This document shows positions 27,411 through 36,702 of a DNA stretch of 53,272 nucleotides, one piece after another. The stretch is taken from contig JAJCZJ010000004.1 in the NCBI GenBank assembly GCA_029262455.1, positions 1-53,272 on the forward strand, given 5' to 3'. Position numbers and translations under genes: made by a program. The notes under the pieces are model-generated. The model saw only the letters and a program-made list of their open reading frames with translations, had not been told where the DNA came from and made no database searches. The DNA comes from Deltaproteobacteria bacterium. Its GTDB lineage: Bacteria; Desulfobacterota; Binatia; HRBIN30; CADEER01. Position 1 is the first letter of the stretch. Every line of letters starts with the position of its first letter.

Positions 27411-30400
27411 TTACTGCTTCTGAGCCTTATAGACGCCGCCCTCGTCCTTCTTTACCTCGGTCATCTTGGCGCCGATGCAGAGGCCGCTGCTGGTCACGAT
27501 CTGCACGGTCGGACTCGTGTTGCCCGAGAGGGCGGCAGCGAAACCGACAGGGAGCTGGTCGAGGCCCTTGGCGGCGTTGTTCTTCGCGTTTACGTCCGCC
27601 TTGCCCTTGCCGGCGTCACCGGACTTGAAGTTGAGCTTGGTGACGCCGTCAGCCGTGCCACTCTTGTCCTTGTAGCCGAAGCCCTTGCTGCCTTTCGCTT
27701 TCCAGCACGGCTTGCGGCCACAGAACTGACCTCCACGCGCGACTTCGACGCTGCCGAGGAGTACGTCGCTGTCGTCGTACAGGCAAACCGCAACAGCCGT
27801 CTGCCCGGTCACCGGCGCGCCAAAGCTCGCGGCGGTTGTGACGCTCTGGATCTTCTTCCACTTGATCTTTAGCTTTTCTTTGCCGGCCTTCTTTTCGTTC
27901 GACTGGAGCTTGGCCTGCTCCACCGCCAAACAGCTCGGCAATGGCGCTGCTGCGCAGGTCGGCGGCTCGCATGCGTCACCGACGCCATCGTCGTCGGCAT
28001 CGTCCTGGGGGGTGTTCGGCACGGTCGGACAATTGTCCTGTTCGTCGGGAACTCCGTCGTCGTCCGCGTCCTCCACTCCAATCACCGCAACGATCAACTG
28101 ATCTTCGCACGTCGCCGCCCCCGGGCAGTCGTCATCATTCAAACAGCTCGCCGGCTGACGGAGGGTGCACCGCTGGCAGTCGGAATCCGTCGCGCAGGCG
28201 ATTCCGGTGTGTTTCGCACATATCGACGTATCTGTATCGCAGGTGTCGTCCTCGCACACCGCGCCGTCGCCGCAGAGGTCGTTCATCGGATCGCACGTAA
28301 TGCCGAGATCGCAGCGACCGCCCGGGCTGAAGAAGACCTGACTTTCGTCCGTGACGTTGACCGGATCCTGTCCGCTCTCTTCGGCCACGGCGCCGACCAC
28401 CGTCGAGCGTCCTGTGCAGAAATCGAACGTCTGAAGAATAAGCTCGGTCGCGTTGCCGTTATTGTTGAGATCCTGACCGCCTTGTTCGGCTTCGAAAGTC
28501 AGGAACTTCACCACGCTGCCGCTGACGGTATAGGGCTGGCGTGGATCGCAGGCATCCAGGGCGCAGGGGGTGATCGCTTGGCCGGTGTTCACGAGCGTGC
28601 CGGAAACGACGTCGTACACCTGCAAGACATCATCGCTCGTGTCGGCGTCTCCCGTCGGTAGGTTGTTACTCGTAGCGTTCAGATTGGTGTTGCCCTGTGA
28701 CGCTTCACTGGTGCGGAAGGCCACGAGCTGGACATCGCCGCAGGCGCTGAAGGCCTGGGCGCCTACGATGACATCCTCGGCCGCCTGCCGGACGCCGTTG
28801 GTGCACGACGTCGCCGGGCCTGCCCCGGGCGCGCACGGAGTAAGTGTCGCTCCATTCTTCTTGGTCAGGGCGTACACTTGCACCACTCGGTCGAGTGCAT
28901 CGCCGTCGCCGTTCAGTCCCGCCGGGCTCGCACCCTGATCGTCTTCCGAGGTCAGAAGAACAGCCGTAGCATTGGACACGACAATCTCATCCGCAGCCTG
29001 CTGGGTGTGCCGCCACTTGGTGCCCGCGCCCAGGCAGGTACTCGTAGATGGCCCCGAAAGGCGAAAAAACGAGGCAACGTTGTCGGTCTCGTCGGCGTCG
29101 CCGTTGGCGTCGGACCCCTCGCCGGCCTCGGAAACCAGCGCCCCAATCCAGGACGGCGACATGGTCACCGCGGTCGCCGCGCAGTGTAGATTCGTCACGC
29201 TGCCGCTTCCCGGCCAGAGTTGCACGACCTCGTCGTCGGTATCGGCGTCGTCGTTCAGTGAGCCTTTCGGGCAGTTGGGAGTCGCCGCCCCGACGTCCTC
29301 GGCCTCCGGGCGCAGGAACGCTGCGGCACCGGCGGCGACCGACACTTCCCCGGCCGGACACAGAGTCGTTGCGGTGCCGCTGACTGCGTCGATCGCTTCG
29401 AGCACGATGTCGTCGAGATTGTCGTCGTCGAAGAACAGGTCGTCGATGCCCAGAGAGTCGGCGGGATCGCTGTCGCGGACGAATACATCGCGAATACCAT
29501 TCGCGTCGCCGGCAACGAGGTTGCTGGCATCGCTGGTGAACGCTACCACGCGTCCATCCGCCGAGATCGCGGTCCCACTTGTTTGGGTGAAGGGGTCTGC
29601 CTCGACTCCTGCCGCTCCGACGTTGAGCCGTTCGGTCACGCCCGTCACCCGGTCGTAGAGGAACACATCGACGGAGGTGTTCGTATCGCCACCTGGGCCA
29701 AGAAGTGTGGTGGACTGGCTGAGATAGGCAACGTACCTACCGTCCCCCGAAACCGACGCTTGAAATGAAGCGGAATTCCCTTGTGTTTCACCCGGACCGA
29801 TGCTGATTCGCTCGGTCGAGGGCGTGCAGTCTTCGACTACCTGGCCGCCACCGATGCAGCGATCGTGGATGAAGATATCGTTGATCGCATTGGTGTCGAG
29901 GCCAGGTCCGATCAGGTTCGTTGCAAGACTCGTAAACGCAATGAATCTCGCGTCCGCCGAGATGGCGTGGGTCTGAAAGGCAGAGATGTTGTTGCTTTCG
30001 AGTCCACCCGGACCAACGCTCACGCGCTCGGTGAGCCCCGTGAGTCGGTCGTGCAAGAAAACATCTTGGGTCCCGTTGGTGTCGCCACCGGGTCCGAGGA
30101 GATTCGTTGCGAAGCTGTCGAACACGACGAAGCGTCCGTCGTCCGAGATCGCCGGCGCCGAGCCAGTCGTGAAATCGCCCTCGACCCCACCCGGACCGCC
30201 ACTGACACGCTCGGTGGTAGGAGTACACGCCGGCACTGTAACGCCATTGGCTTCGCAACGGTCGTGAACGAAGATATCCGTCTGGAAATTCGTGTCGGGT
30301 GTCACCAAATTAGTGGCCTGGCTGCTGAACGCCACGAAACGGCCGTCCGCTGAGATCGCTGGAACTCCGGAAGCCCCGTTGCTCGGCACTCCGCCCGGAG

Positions 30401-32621
30401 CGTCGCTGACACGGAAGGAGTCTCCGGTCTGCAGATCGCGGACGTAGACGTCGGAGATTCCGTTGGTGTCTTCCCCCGGTCCGAGGATGTCGGCTGAGCC
30501 GCTTTGAAACGCCACGAATCTGCCGTTCGCCGAGATCGCCGGCGAGTGCGAGTCGTCACCACTGTCGATAAGATCCGTCAGTCCGGTCTGTCGATTGTGC
30601 GTGAAAACGTCAAAGCCGGGACTGCCGGTGTCGAACACGAGGACTTGACCGTCCGCCGACATGTGGACGTTGATCGAGGCGCCGACCGGAGCGGGAATCC
30701 GCGTCGTCAATCGCTTGGCCATGGCGCCTTCATCGCTGCGCACGAAGACCATGCCGCCGGAAATCGCCAGCGGTCGGCCGTCGATTTTCGGCGCGGCATC
30801 GACGGCACGGAGCGGGCTGCCGTAGTTGGTTTCACCAGCTCCGAGCCGAAAGATTCGTAGAATCGCATCCGCGAAGTCTTCGTCACTGTTCTGAAAGCAG
30901 CGATTCTGATCCACTTCTGATTCGAGGAACGCCTGCACGTCGCCCTCTACGGCAACCGCGGGGAAAGCGAACGGCGACTGGCGGACATTCATGATCACGC
31001 GGCCATCGGGCACACCGCAACCCGCCGGCGCGCCGAGAGCCTCCGTCGCACCGGTGATGCGATCGCGCAGTGTGACGACCGTATCGAACAGATCGCCGTC
31101 GCCGTTCAAGTCTTGCCCGGCGACTGCCTCGCTCGCGGTGAAGCCGCGGATCGATTCGGTCTTGTCTTGCAGCGAGCTCAGGTTGACCGGTGGCTCCGCC
31201 TCGAAAGCGTAGTTCACGCAAGGGCCGTCAATACCACAGTCGGCGGTACAGGTGGCGCTGCTGTCCTGGCACATGCCGTCGAGCGGGGCGATCCGCGGCC
31301 GCGGCAACAGCAGCGGCCCATCGCCGACCAGGCCGCCGAGGTCGAACAACGCCCCGCAGGGCCCCGTGCCGACACAGTCAGTGTCTTCGCTACAAACCTT
31401 AGTGGGGTCGCCGACACATGTTGTTGGGCAGAGACCGCCAGGGCAGTCGCTTGCGACGTTGCACGGTTGCTCGTCGTTTGCGCCGCCGTCACAGGTACCG
31501 AAGCGCCGTCCGATGCGAAGGATGGTGTACGGGGCATCGACCGATCCGAAGAGCGAGACGACAGCGGAATTGGGTACGCTCGGGTCGAGTTGTGGTTCGA
31601 AGATCGGGGGCAGCTTACCGCCCTCCGGCGTAAACGATGCAGTGAACGTGGCATCGGGAATGTCGAACGGCAGCGGCGACAGCAAGCGGACCTTCACCAG
31701 CCGGGGCACCGGAATCGAGCTCGGCACCAGCACCCTTTGCCAACTCATCGGCATCAGTAGATTACCGGCTGCGTCTACGCCGGCACGCACATTGGGGGCG
31801 GTCGGGTTACAGGGGCCGGGCGGCGTGTCTACAGCGGACAGCCGGTAGCAGTCGCTGGCGTAGTCGTTGGGCGGCGGCAGAGCCGTAAAGTGCGGAAAAG
31901 ATGAGAACGGCACGCCGGTGCCGCAGGCGCCGTCATTGGCGTAGAAGTCGTCGATACACGCGCGCAGTCCGGATTGGCTGGTGCAGGGATCGGTTGCGAG
32001 CCCGCAGGGCAGCGGGTTGCCAGGCACGCTTACGGCAATCGCCGCCGGGCCCGCCAGCGTCTGGTCTTCGTTGCCGGCAACACAAGCACCGGAAGGACAA
32101 TCGCTCGGCTGGGCACAGCGCAGACCGTCGTTGCCGCCACCGCTGCACGTCGACCGCGTGTCCGGAAAGCGAAAGCTGACAAAGCGCTCGCCATCGGGCT
32201 CGACAATCGCAACTCCCGCATCGGTCCCCGCAACACACGTTGCTGAGCCTCCGCCGAGTTGGGCGGCACACGCCGGGAGCAACGGTGCGATGGCGGTGCA
32301 GTCGGGATCCGCTGTCAACACGACCGCGTTCCTCGGCCCGGTAGCCGGCTGGAAGACTACAGTGACAACGTGGTCGGTTGCGTTCACCGTCAGACCCGGC
32401 GAGCCGGCATCACAGCTGCGCAGACCCACATCGAGCCGTTCCCCCGGCGCAGCGAAGGGTCTGTTCGAGAACCCGAGCGACGAGTTGAAGCTCTTGGCTG
32501 TTCCGGGAATCAGGTTGCAAGCCGCCTTCGCTCCGCTGGCTTGCCACAGTCCCATTAGGGCGAGGGTCATGAATGCCGTTAAAGGGTACGAAGAAGAAAT
32601 CCGCCTGCAAATTTGGAACAT
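27411..32621 (-). CDS. Giant secreted multidomain protein with PD40/TolB-like repeats
   Basis: A 1736-aa exported protein. A signal peptide of about 33 residues ends ASGAKA. The N-terminal third has spaced Cys-rich modules (CSGGGNDGLRCAQPSDCPSG, CVGDPTKVCSEDTDC). The middle third has about eight repeats of the type ISADGRFVAFSSQATNL followed by DIFVHDR, the PD40/WD40-like pattern of TolB and prolyl-oligopeptidase propellers, likely one or two beta-propellers. Further on come more propeller-like or variable segments with DxNGDxD loops, a thrombospondin-type-3 stretch (DADDDGVPDEQDNCPTVPN) and the C-terminal domain shared with the 25358 gene (VAVCLYDD, PCWKAKG, YKDKSGTADGVTKL, final LCIG). ATG 32621 follows GGGGGA; an earlier start lies at 32687. 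Function unknown; probable surface or extracellular binding protein. Confidence 0.8.
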   Translation of the reverse strand: MFQICRRISSSYPLTAFMTLALMGLWQASGAKAACNLIPGTAKSFNSSLGFSNRPFAAPGERLDVGLRSCDAGSPGLTVNATDHVVTVVFQPATGPRNAVVLTADPDCTAIAPLLPACAAQLGGGSATCVAGTDAGVAIVEPDGERFVSFRFPDTRSTCSGGGNDGLRCAQPSDCPSGACVAGNEDQTLAGPAAIAVSVPGNPLPCGLATDPCTSQSGLRACIDDFYANDGACGTGVPFSSFPHFTALPPPNDYASDCYRLSAVDTPPGPCNPTAPNVRAGVDAAGNLLMPMSWQRVLVPSSIPVPRLVKVRLLSPLPFDIPDATFTASFTPEGGKLPPIFEPQLDPSVPNSAVVSLFGSVDAPYTILRIGRRFGTCDGGANDEQPCNVASDCPGGLCPTTCVGDPTKVCSEDTDCVGTGPCGALFDLGGLVGDGPLLLPRPRIAPLDGMCQDSSATCTADCGIDGPCVNYAFEAEPPVNLSSLQDKTESIRGFTASEAVAGQDLNGDGDLFDTVVTLRDRITGATEALGAPAGCGVPDGRVIMNVRQSPFAFPAVAVEGDVQAFLESEVDQNRCFQNSDEDFADAILRIFRLGAGETNYGSPLRAVDAAPKIDGRPLAISGGMVFVRSDEGAMAKRLTTRIPAPVGASINVHMSADGQVLVFDTGSPGFDVFTHNRQTGLTDLIDSGDDSHSPAISANGRFVAFQSGSADILGPGEDTNGISDVYVRDLQTGDSFRVSDAPGGVPSNGASGVPAISADGRFVAFSSQATNLVTPDTNFQTDIFVHDRCEANGVTVPACTPTTERVSGGPGGVEGDFTTGSAPAISDDGRFVVFDSFATNLLGPGGDTNGTQDVFLHDRLTGLTERVSVGPGGLESNNISAFQTHAISADARFIAFTSLATNLIGPGLDTNAINDIFIHDRCIGGGQVVEDCTPSTERISIGPGETQGNSASFQASVSGDGRYVAYLSQSTTLLGPGGDTNTSVDVFLYDRVTGVTERLNVGAAGVEADPFTQTSGTAISADGRVVAFTSDASNLVAGDANGIRDVFVRDSDPADSLGIDDLFFDDDNLDDIVLEAIDAVSGTATTLCPAGEVSVAAGAAAFLRPEAEDVGAATPNCPKGSLNDDADTDDEVVQLWPGSGSVTNLHCAATAVTMSPSWIGALVSEAGEGSDANGDADETDNVASFFRLSGPSTSTCLGAGTKWRHTQQAADEIVVSNATAVLLTSEDDQGASPAGLNGDGDALDRVVQVYALTKKNGATLTPCAPGAGPATSCTNGVRQAAEDVIVGAQAFSACGDVQLVAFRTSEASQGNTNLNATSNNLPTGDADTSDDVLQVYDVVSGTLVNTGQAITPCALDACDPRQPYTVSGSVVKFLTFEAEQGGQDLNNNGNATELILQTFDFCTGRSTVVGAVAEESGQDPVNVTDESQVFFSPGGRCDLGITCDPMNDLCGDGAVCEDDTCDTDTSICAKHTGIACATDSDCQRCTLRQPASCLNDDDCPGAATCEDQLIVAVIGVEDADDDGVPDEQDNCPTVPNTPQDDADDDGVGDACEPPTCAAAPLPSCLAVEQAKLQSNEKKAGKEKLKIKWKKIQSVTTAASFGAPVTGQTAVAVCLYDDSDVLLGSVEVARGGQFCGRKPCWKAKGSKGFGYKDKSGTADGVTKLNFKSGDAGKGKADVNAKNNAAKGLDQLPVGFAAALSGNTSPTVQIVTSSGLCIGAKMTEVKKDEGGVYKAQKQ

Positions 32622-32798
32622 GGTGTCCCCCGGTCTTGAATGCCACCGCCAATTTCCACCTGCGAACAAAGCGGCAGTTAGCAGCAATCCATAGATATTA
32701 GGGTGACTCTATGTCAAACATCGCCTGACCAGTCAGGTGCGAGGAATCTGCCGATCTGCCGGCCGACTTGCGCCCGCAGCAAGGTTCGATAGTCGCCA

Positions 32799-33986
32799 GT
32801 GAGTTCCAGCCTCCGCAAGATCAGCCTCGAACAGGCGCGACGCGTCGCGCTCGGTGCTCAGGATCTTGCGCGCGCTCGCGCTGGCAGTGGCGACCGACGG
32901 CATTTGCGTCGTGCCATGTCGACAATGAAGGTCCTGCAGCTGGATTCGATTCCGATCGTGGCGCGTACCCAGTATCTCGTTCTCAGGTCACGAGTCGGGC
33001 ACTACGACCCGATGCTGCTCGATCGCCTTGCCTACCGGGACGGTGAATGGCTCGAGAGCTGGGGCCACGAGGCGTCACTGATTGCGATGGAGCACGAGCC
33101 GCTGTTCCGTTGGCGACAGGAACGTGTACGCCGCGGAGAAACGTGGAAGTGGTTGGTCGGCTTTGCGGAACGAAACACCGACTACGTCGAGTCGGTTCGC
33201 GCCGAGGTTGCCGAGCGTGGCCTGGTCAAGCCGGCGGAGCTCTCCGATCCACGGCCCAATCTGGGCGAGTGGTGGGGGTCCAGATCTGGTGCGACGCTAG
33301 CCCTCGATTGGCTGTTTCGGATTGGAGAGGTCGGGATCGTGCGGTCGCCGAAATTTGACAAGAGCTTCGATCTCTATGAACGACTGGTGCCCGAGCAGAC
33401 ACGATCGCAGCCGACCCCGAGGATCGAGGACGCGCAGCGCCGACTGCTGGAGCTGGCTTCCGAAGCGCTGGGGATCGCTACGGCCCAGGACCTGGCGGAT
33501 TACTTTCGGTTGAAGATGAAGGACGCCCGTCCGCGGATTGCGGAATTGGTCGAGGAGGGAGTCTTGCTTGCGGCGCGGGTCGAGGGTTGGGATCAAGATG
33601 CTTACTTCCACGCCGCCAGCAAGACTCCGCGTAAGATGGAGCACCGGACGCTACTGTCGCCGTTCGATCCGGTGATGTGGAAGCGCGATCGCGTTGCACG
33701 CCTGTTCGGATTCGACTATCGCATCGAAATCTACGTGCCGGCCAACAAGAGACGCTGGGGGTACTACGTTCTCCCTCTGTTGATCGGAGACCAGCTGGTG
33801 GCACGGGTGGATCTGAAGAGTGATCGCAAACAAGGCGTCCTGCGGGTCCTCGGGGCGTGGCTGGAGGCCGATCAAGATGCCTCGTTCGTGCGAGAAGTGC
33901 TGAGTGAGGAGCTCGACAGCTTGGCCTCCTGGTTGGGCCTTTCGCAGATCGACTACGAAGGCGGCGGCCATGGCGGTGACTGGTGA
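32799..33986 (+). CDS. YcaQ/AlkX-type winged-helix DNA glycosylase
   Basis: A 395-aa protein of the HTH_42 family to which interstrand-crosslink DNA glycosylases AlkZ and YcaQ belong. Near the N-terminus is VLQLDSIPIVARTQYL, where Gln47-Leu48-Asp49 gives the Q-x-D active-site form known for E. coli YcaQ, as opposed to the Q-x-Q of AlkZ. Tandem winged-helix segments follow. RTLLSPFDPVMWKRDRVARLFGFDYRIEIYVPANKR is the conserved C-terminal motif of the family. It excises alkylated bases from DNA. GTG 32799 lies in a 177-base divergent gap shared with the giant secreted-protein gene. The last residues HGGDW and the stop TGA come from the heptamer array that begins there. Confidence 0.88.
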   Translation: MSSSLRKISLEQARRVALGAQDLARARAGSGDRRHLRRAMSTMKVLQLDSIPIVARTQYLVLRSRVGHYDPMLLDRLAYRDGEWLESWGHEASLIAMEHEPLFRWRQERVRRGETWKWLVGFAERNTDYVESVRAEVAERGLVKPAELSDPRPNLGEWWGSRSGATLALDWLFRIGEVGIVRSPKFDKSFDLYERLVPEQTRSQPTPRIEDAQRRLLELASEALGIATAQDLADYFRLKMKDARPRIAELVEEGVLLAARVEGWDQDAYFHAASKTPRKMEHRTLLSPFDPVMWKRDRVARLFGFDYRIEIYVPANKRRWGYYVLPLLIGDQLVARVDLKSDRKQGVLRVLGAWLEADQDASFVREVLSEELDSLASWLGLSQIDYEGGGHGGDW

Positions 33987-34156
33987 TTCGTGACTATTCG
34001 TGACTGGTGGTTCGTGAAGAGTGTCGGATGGCGTATTGCGAATCACCAACCTGAGTGAGTCAATGCGTGGCGGTGACTGGTGATTGGTAAAAAGTGTCAG
34101 ATCATGTCGGGTGGCATTTTTTTGAATCACCAATCACGAATCACCATTCACGATTC
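33980..34156 (+). repeat. Heptamer arrays in both orientations
   Basis: Direct part: CTGGTGA, TTCGTGA, a 10-base unit, CTGGTGG, TTCGTGA (33980-34017), then a second short run around 34070-34089. Inverted part: GAATCAC, CAATCAC, GAATCAC, CATTCAC, GATTC (34124-34156). The two orientations could pair into a long imperfect hairpin. The first unit supplies the stop codon of the YcaQ-type gene. Confidence 0.8.
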
Positions 34157-34169
34157 CTCCACCAACTAA

Positions 34170-34293
34170 ACGCTCACTTCTGGGGGCGAAATTGATGACC
34201 TAGAACCGATACGGGTGCTCACAGCCGGCGTGGACTCAATGTTTTCAGGAGCCTATGCGGGTCCGACCCCAGCCAAGGCGCGAAGCGCCGCCC
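34170..34293 (+). repeat. 124-bp repeat, copy 1
   Basis: Begins ACGCTCACTT and ends with the palindrome GGCGC-GAA-GCGCC followed by GCCC. It aligns without gaps to 36578-36701 with about 11 mismatches by eye. It lies upstream of the lipoprotein gene in the 480-base gap 33987-34469. Confidence 0.85.
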
Positions 34294-34469
34294 CATGGCT
34301 GGCTCCGGGACGCGGTCTGTCGTCGTTTTGGAACGATGACGTAGGCGTAGCCGTACGATGCGGAAGCTGCGGATAGGTGGAGGGGCTAGAAGGTTTGCGT
34401 ACAATGTTCTCGCGTGCGAAACGGCAGACCTGCGGAATTCGCGGGAAGGTAGCCAAGAGGGAGATGTCG

Positions 34470-35795
34470 ATGAGACTAGCAAGACTGGTCGCTCTGTTGG
34501 GTTTCGTCGTGATGACGATTGGGTGTCAATCCAAGGAGCTTACCCGCGAAGCCGCGGCTCGACTCATAGAGGAGAGCTTCGAGCCCAAGACAGGTTGGGA
34601 GATAAGCGAGCCGATCTACCAAGAGGGAAAGAAACAAGGTCTATGGAGCGATAATTGTGTTTCGCTTGGACCGGTCCCGACTGCGACTCCCGATCCAGAA
34701 ACGAAGGACAATCCGCTCGCAAATGTTGGAAAGCCGCCGAAACACGATTGGGCTCTTCTGCGACCTGGCACCGGAGCCGACGGGTGCAGTTTGGACGGCC
34801 AAGGTGGTCTCAGATGCAAGGGCACACCTATCAAGACGAACAACTGGCCGATTCCTCGCGGCTATCTCTCCGACTGGAGCCCATCAGGGCGCTATCGCGT
34901 CTTGATGGTCTGCGATGAAGATAACGATCACGCTTCCTGCGTTTGGTCGATGATGATCGACATGCGCAAGGCCGCGCTGAGTAGGGCTAGCTGCGACGAG
35001 TTACGCCCAGTCGAATGGGTAGCATGGTCGCCGGGCGAAAAGCATGCAGTAACTCTTCAGGCCGGTGAGGGTTGGGCAAACTTATGTGTTCACGCCCTCG
35101 CAAGCGGAAGAAGCGGTCCGGCAAAGATGGGGCCAGTTGGTGGAGGTGTGTCCGAGCTCGTCGGTGCCGACGTAGAACTTCCTACTTTTCGCTGGGCTGA
35201 AGATGGCGGATCTTTTTCGTTTGTTGCGCAGCGGTTTGCTGTGAAGGAGAAGTTTCCCCCGTATGACGAAATGACTGAGGCCCAGCGGCAAGCATATTTC
35301 GAAGCAGTTGATAAGGCTTGGGGGGCCGGTGACCGGATTGGCTTGGATGTATTCGTCGACGGGTGGGAAGCTGTTTGTAGATCGGTTCAGCCGGACGATG
35401 CGATCCTGAAGCAACAGGTTGCCAAAGTCGATCTATATCCCAGCGCGTTTCGGACCAGTGGGTCCGCTGTCGGAGATCTCTTGCGAACACTGAGTGTGGC
35501 GGAAGGTCGTGCGATCGCAAAGCTCTCGTTCCTGGAGCCTGCGCGGCTCGGAGTGGAGGTGACTGGTATCACTTCACCAACAGACACCATCAAGGAGGCG
35601 GAGTTTTCCTGGAGACTGCCTACGCTGGAAGGGCCTTTGGGCGATCTAATTTCGAGAGTGGTTGGTGGCCGAGCCGACACGGCTCCGATACAGACCGGAA
35701 GGGCAAAGTTTCAACTCTACGATGATGGGTGGCGGGTTGTGGATGTGAGCGGCATGAGGATTGTGGCTGATGGGAGCATCCTGAAGTTCCAATAA
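34470..35795 (+). CDS. Orphan lipoprotein of unknown function
   Basis: A 441-aa protein I do not recognise. The N-terminus MRLARLVALLGFVVMTIGC has a lipobox ending in Cys at about residue 19, so it should be a membrane-attached lipoprotein. The first 150 residues have Cys-containing segments (SDNCVSLGPVPTATPDPETK, GCSLDGQGGLRCKG) and then WSPSGRYRVLMVCDED, VEWVAWSPGEKHAVTL and FRWAEDGGSFSFVAQRF, which resemble blades of a TolB-like propeller. A C-terminal part of about 100 residues is mixed alpha/beta. ATG 34470 has GAGGGAG six bases upstream; ATG 34464 is too close. The base composition is slightly more AT-rich than its neighbours, which may mean transfer. The 3' end touches a remnant on the other strand. 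Confidence 0.7.
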   Translation: MRLARLVALLGFVVMTIGCQSKELTREAAARLIEESFEPKTGWEISEPIYQEGKKQGLWSDNCVSLGPVPTATPDPETKDNPLANVGKPPKHDWALLRPGTGADGCSLDGQGGLRCKGTPIKTNNWPIPRGYLSDWSPSGRYRVLMVCDEDNDHASCVWSMMIDMRKAALSRASCDELRPVEWVAWSPGEKHAVTLQAGEGWANLCVHALASGRSGPAKMGPVGGGVSELVGADVELPTFRWAEDGGSFSFVAQRFAVKEKFPPYDEMTEAQRQAYFEAVDKAWGAGDRIGLDVFVDGWEAVCRSVQPDDAILKQQVAKVDLYPSAFRTSGSAVGDLLRTLSVAEGRAIAKLSFLEPARLGVEVTGITSPTDTIKEAEFSWRLPTLEGPLGDLISRVVGGRADTAPIQTGRAKFQLYDDGWRVVDVSGMRIVADGSILKFQ

Positions 35796-35796
35796 A

Positions 35797-36000
35797 CGGT
35801 GACGGCGGCAATCGCAGAGAGTGCTGCAAGCGCCAGCAGCATTGTGCTGCCGGATGCTGCTAGCGCGGGTGCCGCCGCCTTTACGCACCTGCCAACGCTC
35901 GGCTCAATGTCGTTGCAGTCGGTGCCGGGAATGACGCCGCAAGGTGGGCTGTCGTCGCCGTCCTTCATGCAGTTGGACAGGTGGTCGTTGAACGGCGGCG
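35797..36000 (-). pseudogene. C-terminal tail of a secreted protein (remnant)
   Basis: The minus strand reads CMKDGDDSPPCGVIPGTDC, then GRCVKAAAPALAASGSTMLL and a hydrophobic stretch LALAALSAIAAV before running into the end of the plus-strand lipoprotein gene. This is the same kind of Cys-rich module plus Ala-Pro-x-Leu membrane tail as at 22085. It begins abruptly at the palindromic repeat 35994-36019, so the rest of the gene is gone. Confidence 0.5.
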
Positions 36001-36019
36001 CTTCGCGCCTTGGCTGGGG
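35994..36019 (-). repeat. GGCGCGAAGCGCC palindrome repeat, inverted copy
   Basis: A 26-base sequence, complementary to CCCCAGCCAAGGCGCGAAGC and the following GCCGCC. It is identical on the other strand to 34267-34292. A REP-like palindrome with three further copies within 3 kb. Confidence 0.8.
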
Positions 36020-36065
36020 ACGGACCAGCGCAAGCAGTGGAAATTGCGGAGCCTTGTGATGATTG

Positions 36066-36516
36066 TTAGGCGGTTTTCAGGCTAAGAGCCTCGATTTCAG
36101 GTGTCGAAACAGCATTGTAATGAGCGGCGGGTTCGCGCAGAACAAAGTCGTCGTCGCCGAGGTCGTGGATTTTGCGGTAAAGCGCGCGAGCACCGGGATG
36201 TGCGGCTACACGCTCGACGAACTCTTTGCTTCCGACCGCGAGACTTCTTGTCCAGCGAATCGTCGCGGATGCTGCCCTTGAAGAGTGTCTCCTGGACGGC
36301 TCGCTCGTTAGGCCTCCGGAAGCGCGGTGACCTGAGCGATCTCGAGAACCTCGCACAATGTCTGACGGACGCAAGGACCGAAACGCTTACGGGCCTCGAG
36401 GAGCCAGTCTAGAGGCGACGGTCGCGCGCGAACTTGAGCAGGACGTCGCCGCGGTGGCAGCGGTGAGTGAGATGCCAGACGTAGCCAGGCAGGTTGAAGC
36501 GATTGGCCCGGGGCAT
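36066..36516 (-). pseudogene. REP-associated tyrosine transposase (RAYT), broken
   Basis: ATG 36516 starts MPRANRFNLPGYVWHLTHRC, the typical N-terminus of one RAYT subfamily, followed by GDVLLKFARDRRL. A TAG and frameshift come next, then WLLEARKRFGPCV. The catalytic HUH block (NHVHLL-type) that should follow is missing. Further down, in another frame, the C-terminal end is recognisable: SLAVGSKEFVERVAAHPGAR and DDFVLREPAAHYN before the stop at 36066. At least two frameshifts and an internal deletion of about 100 residues inactivate it. It is not the same subfamily as the intact RAYT at 37650. Confidence 0.72.
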
Positions 36517-36577
36517 TGTGCTCGGATGCGACGGTGTCGGTGATATTCACGACGCGGACAAGATGGTTCCCCACTAT

Positions 36578-36701
36578 ACGCTCACTTTTGGGGGCGAAAT
36601 TGATGACCTAGAACCGATACGGGCGCGCACAACCGGCGCCGCCCCAATGTTTTCAGGGGCCTATGCTGGTCCGACCCCAGCCATGGCGCGAAGCGCCGCC
36701 C
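36578..36701 (+). repeat. 124-bp repeat, copy 2
   Basis: Ungapped partner of 34170-34293. It lies just upstream of the start of the broken RAYT, separated by about 60 bases, so it may be the flanking element of that transposase. Confidence 0.85.
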
Positions 36702-36702
36702 A

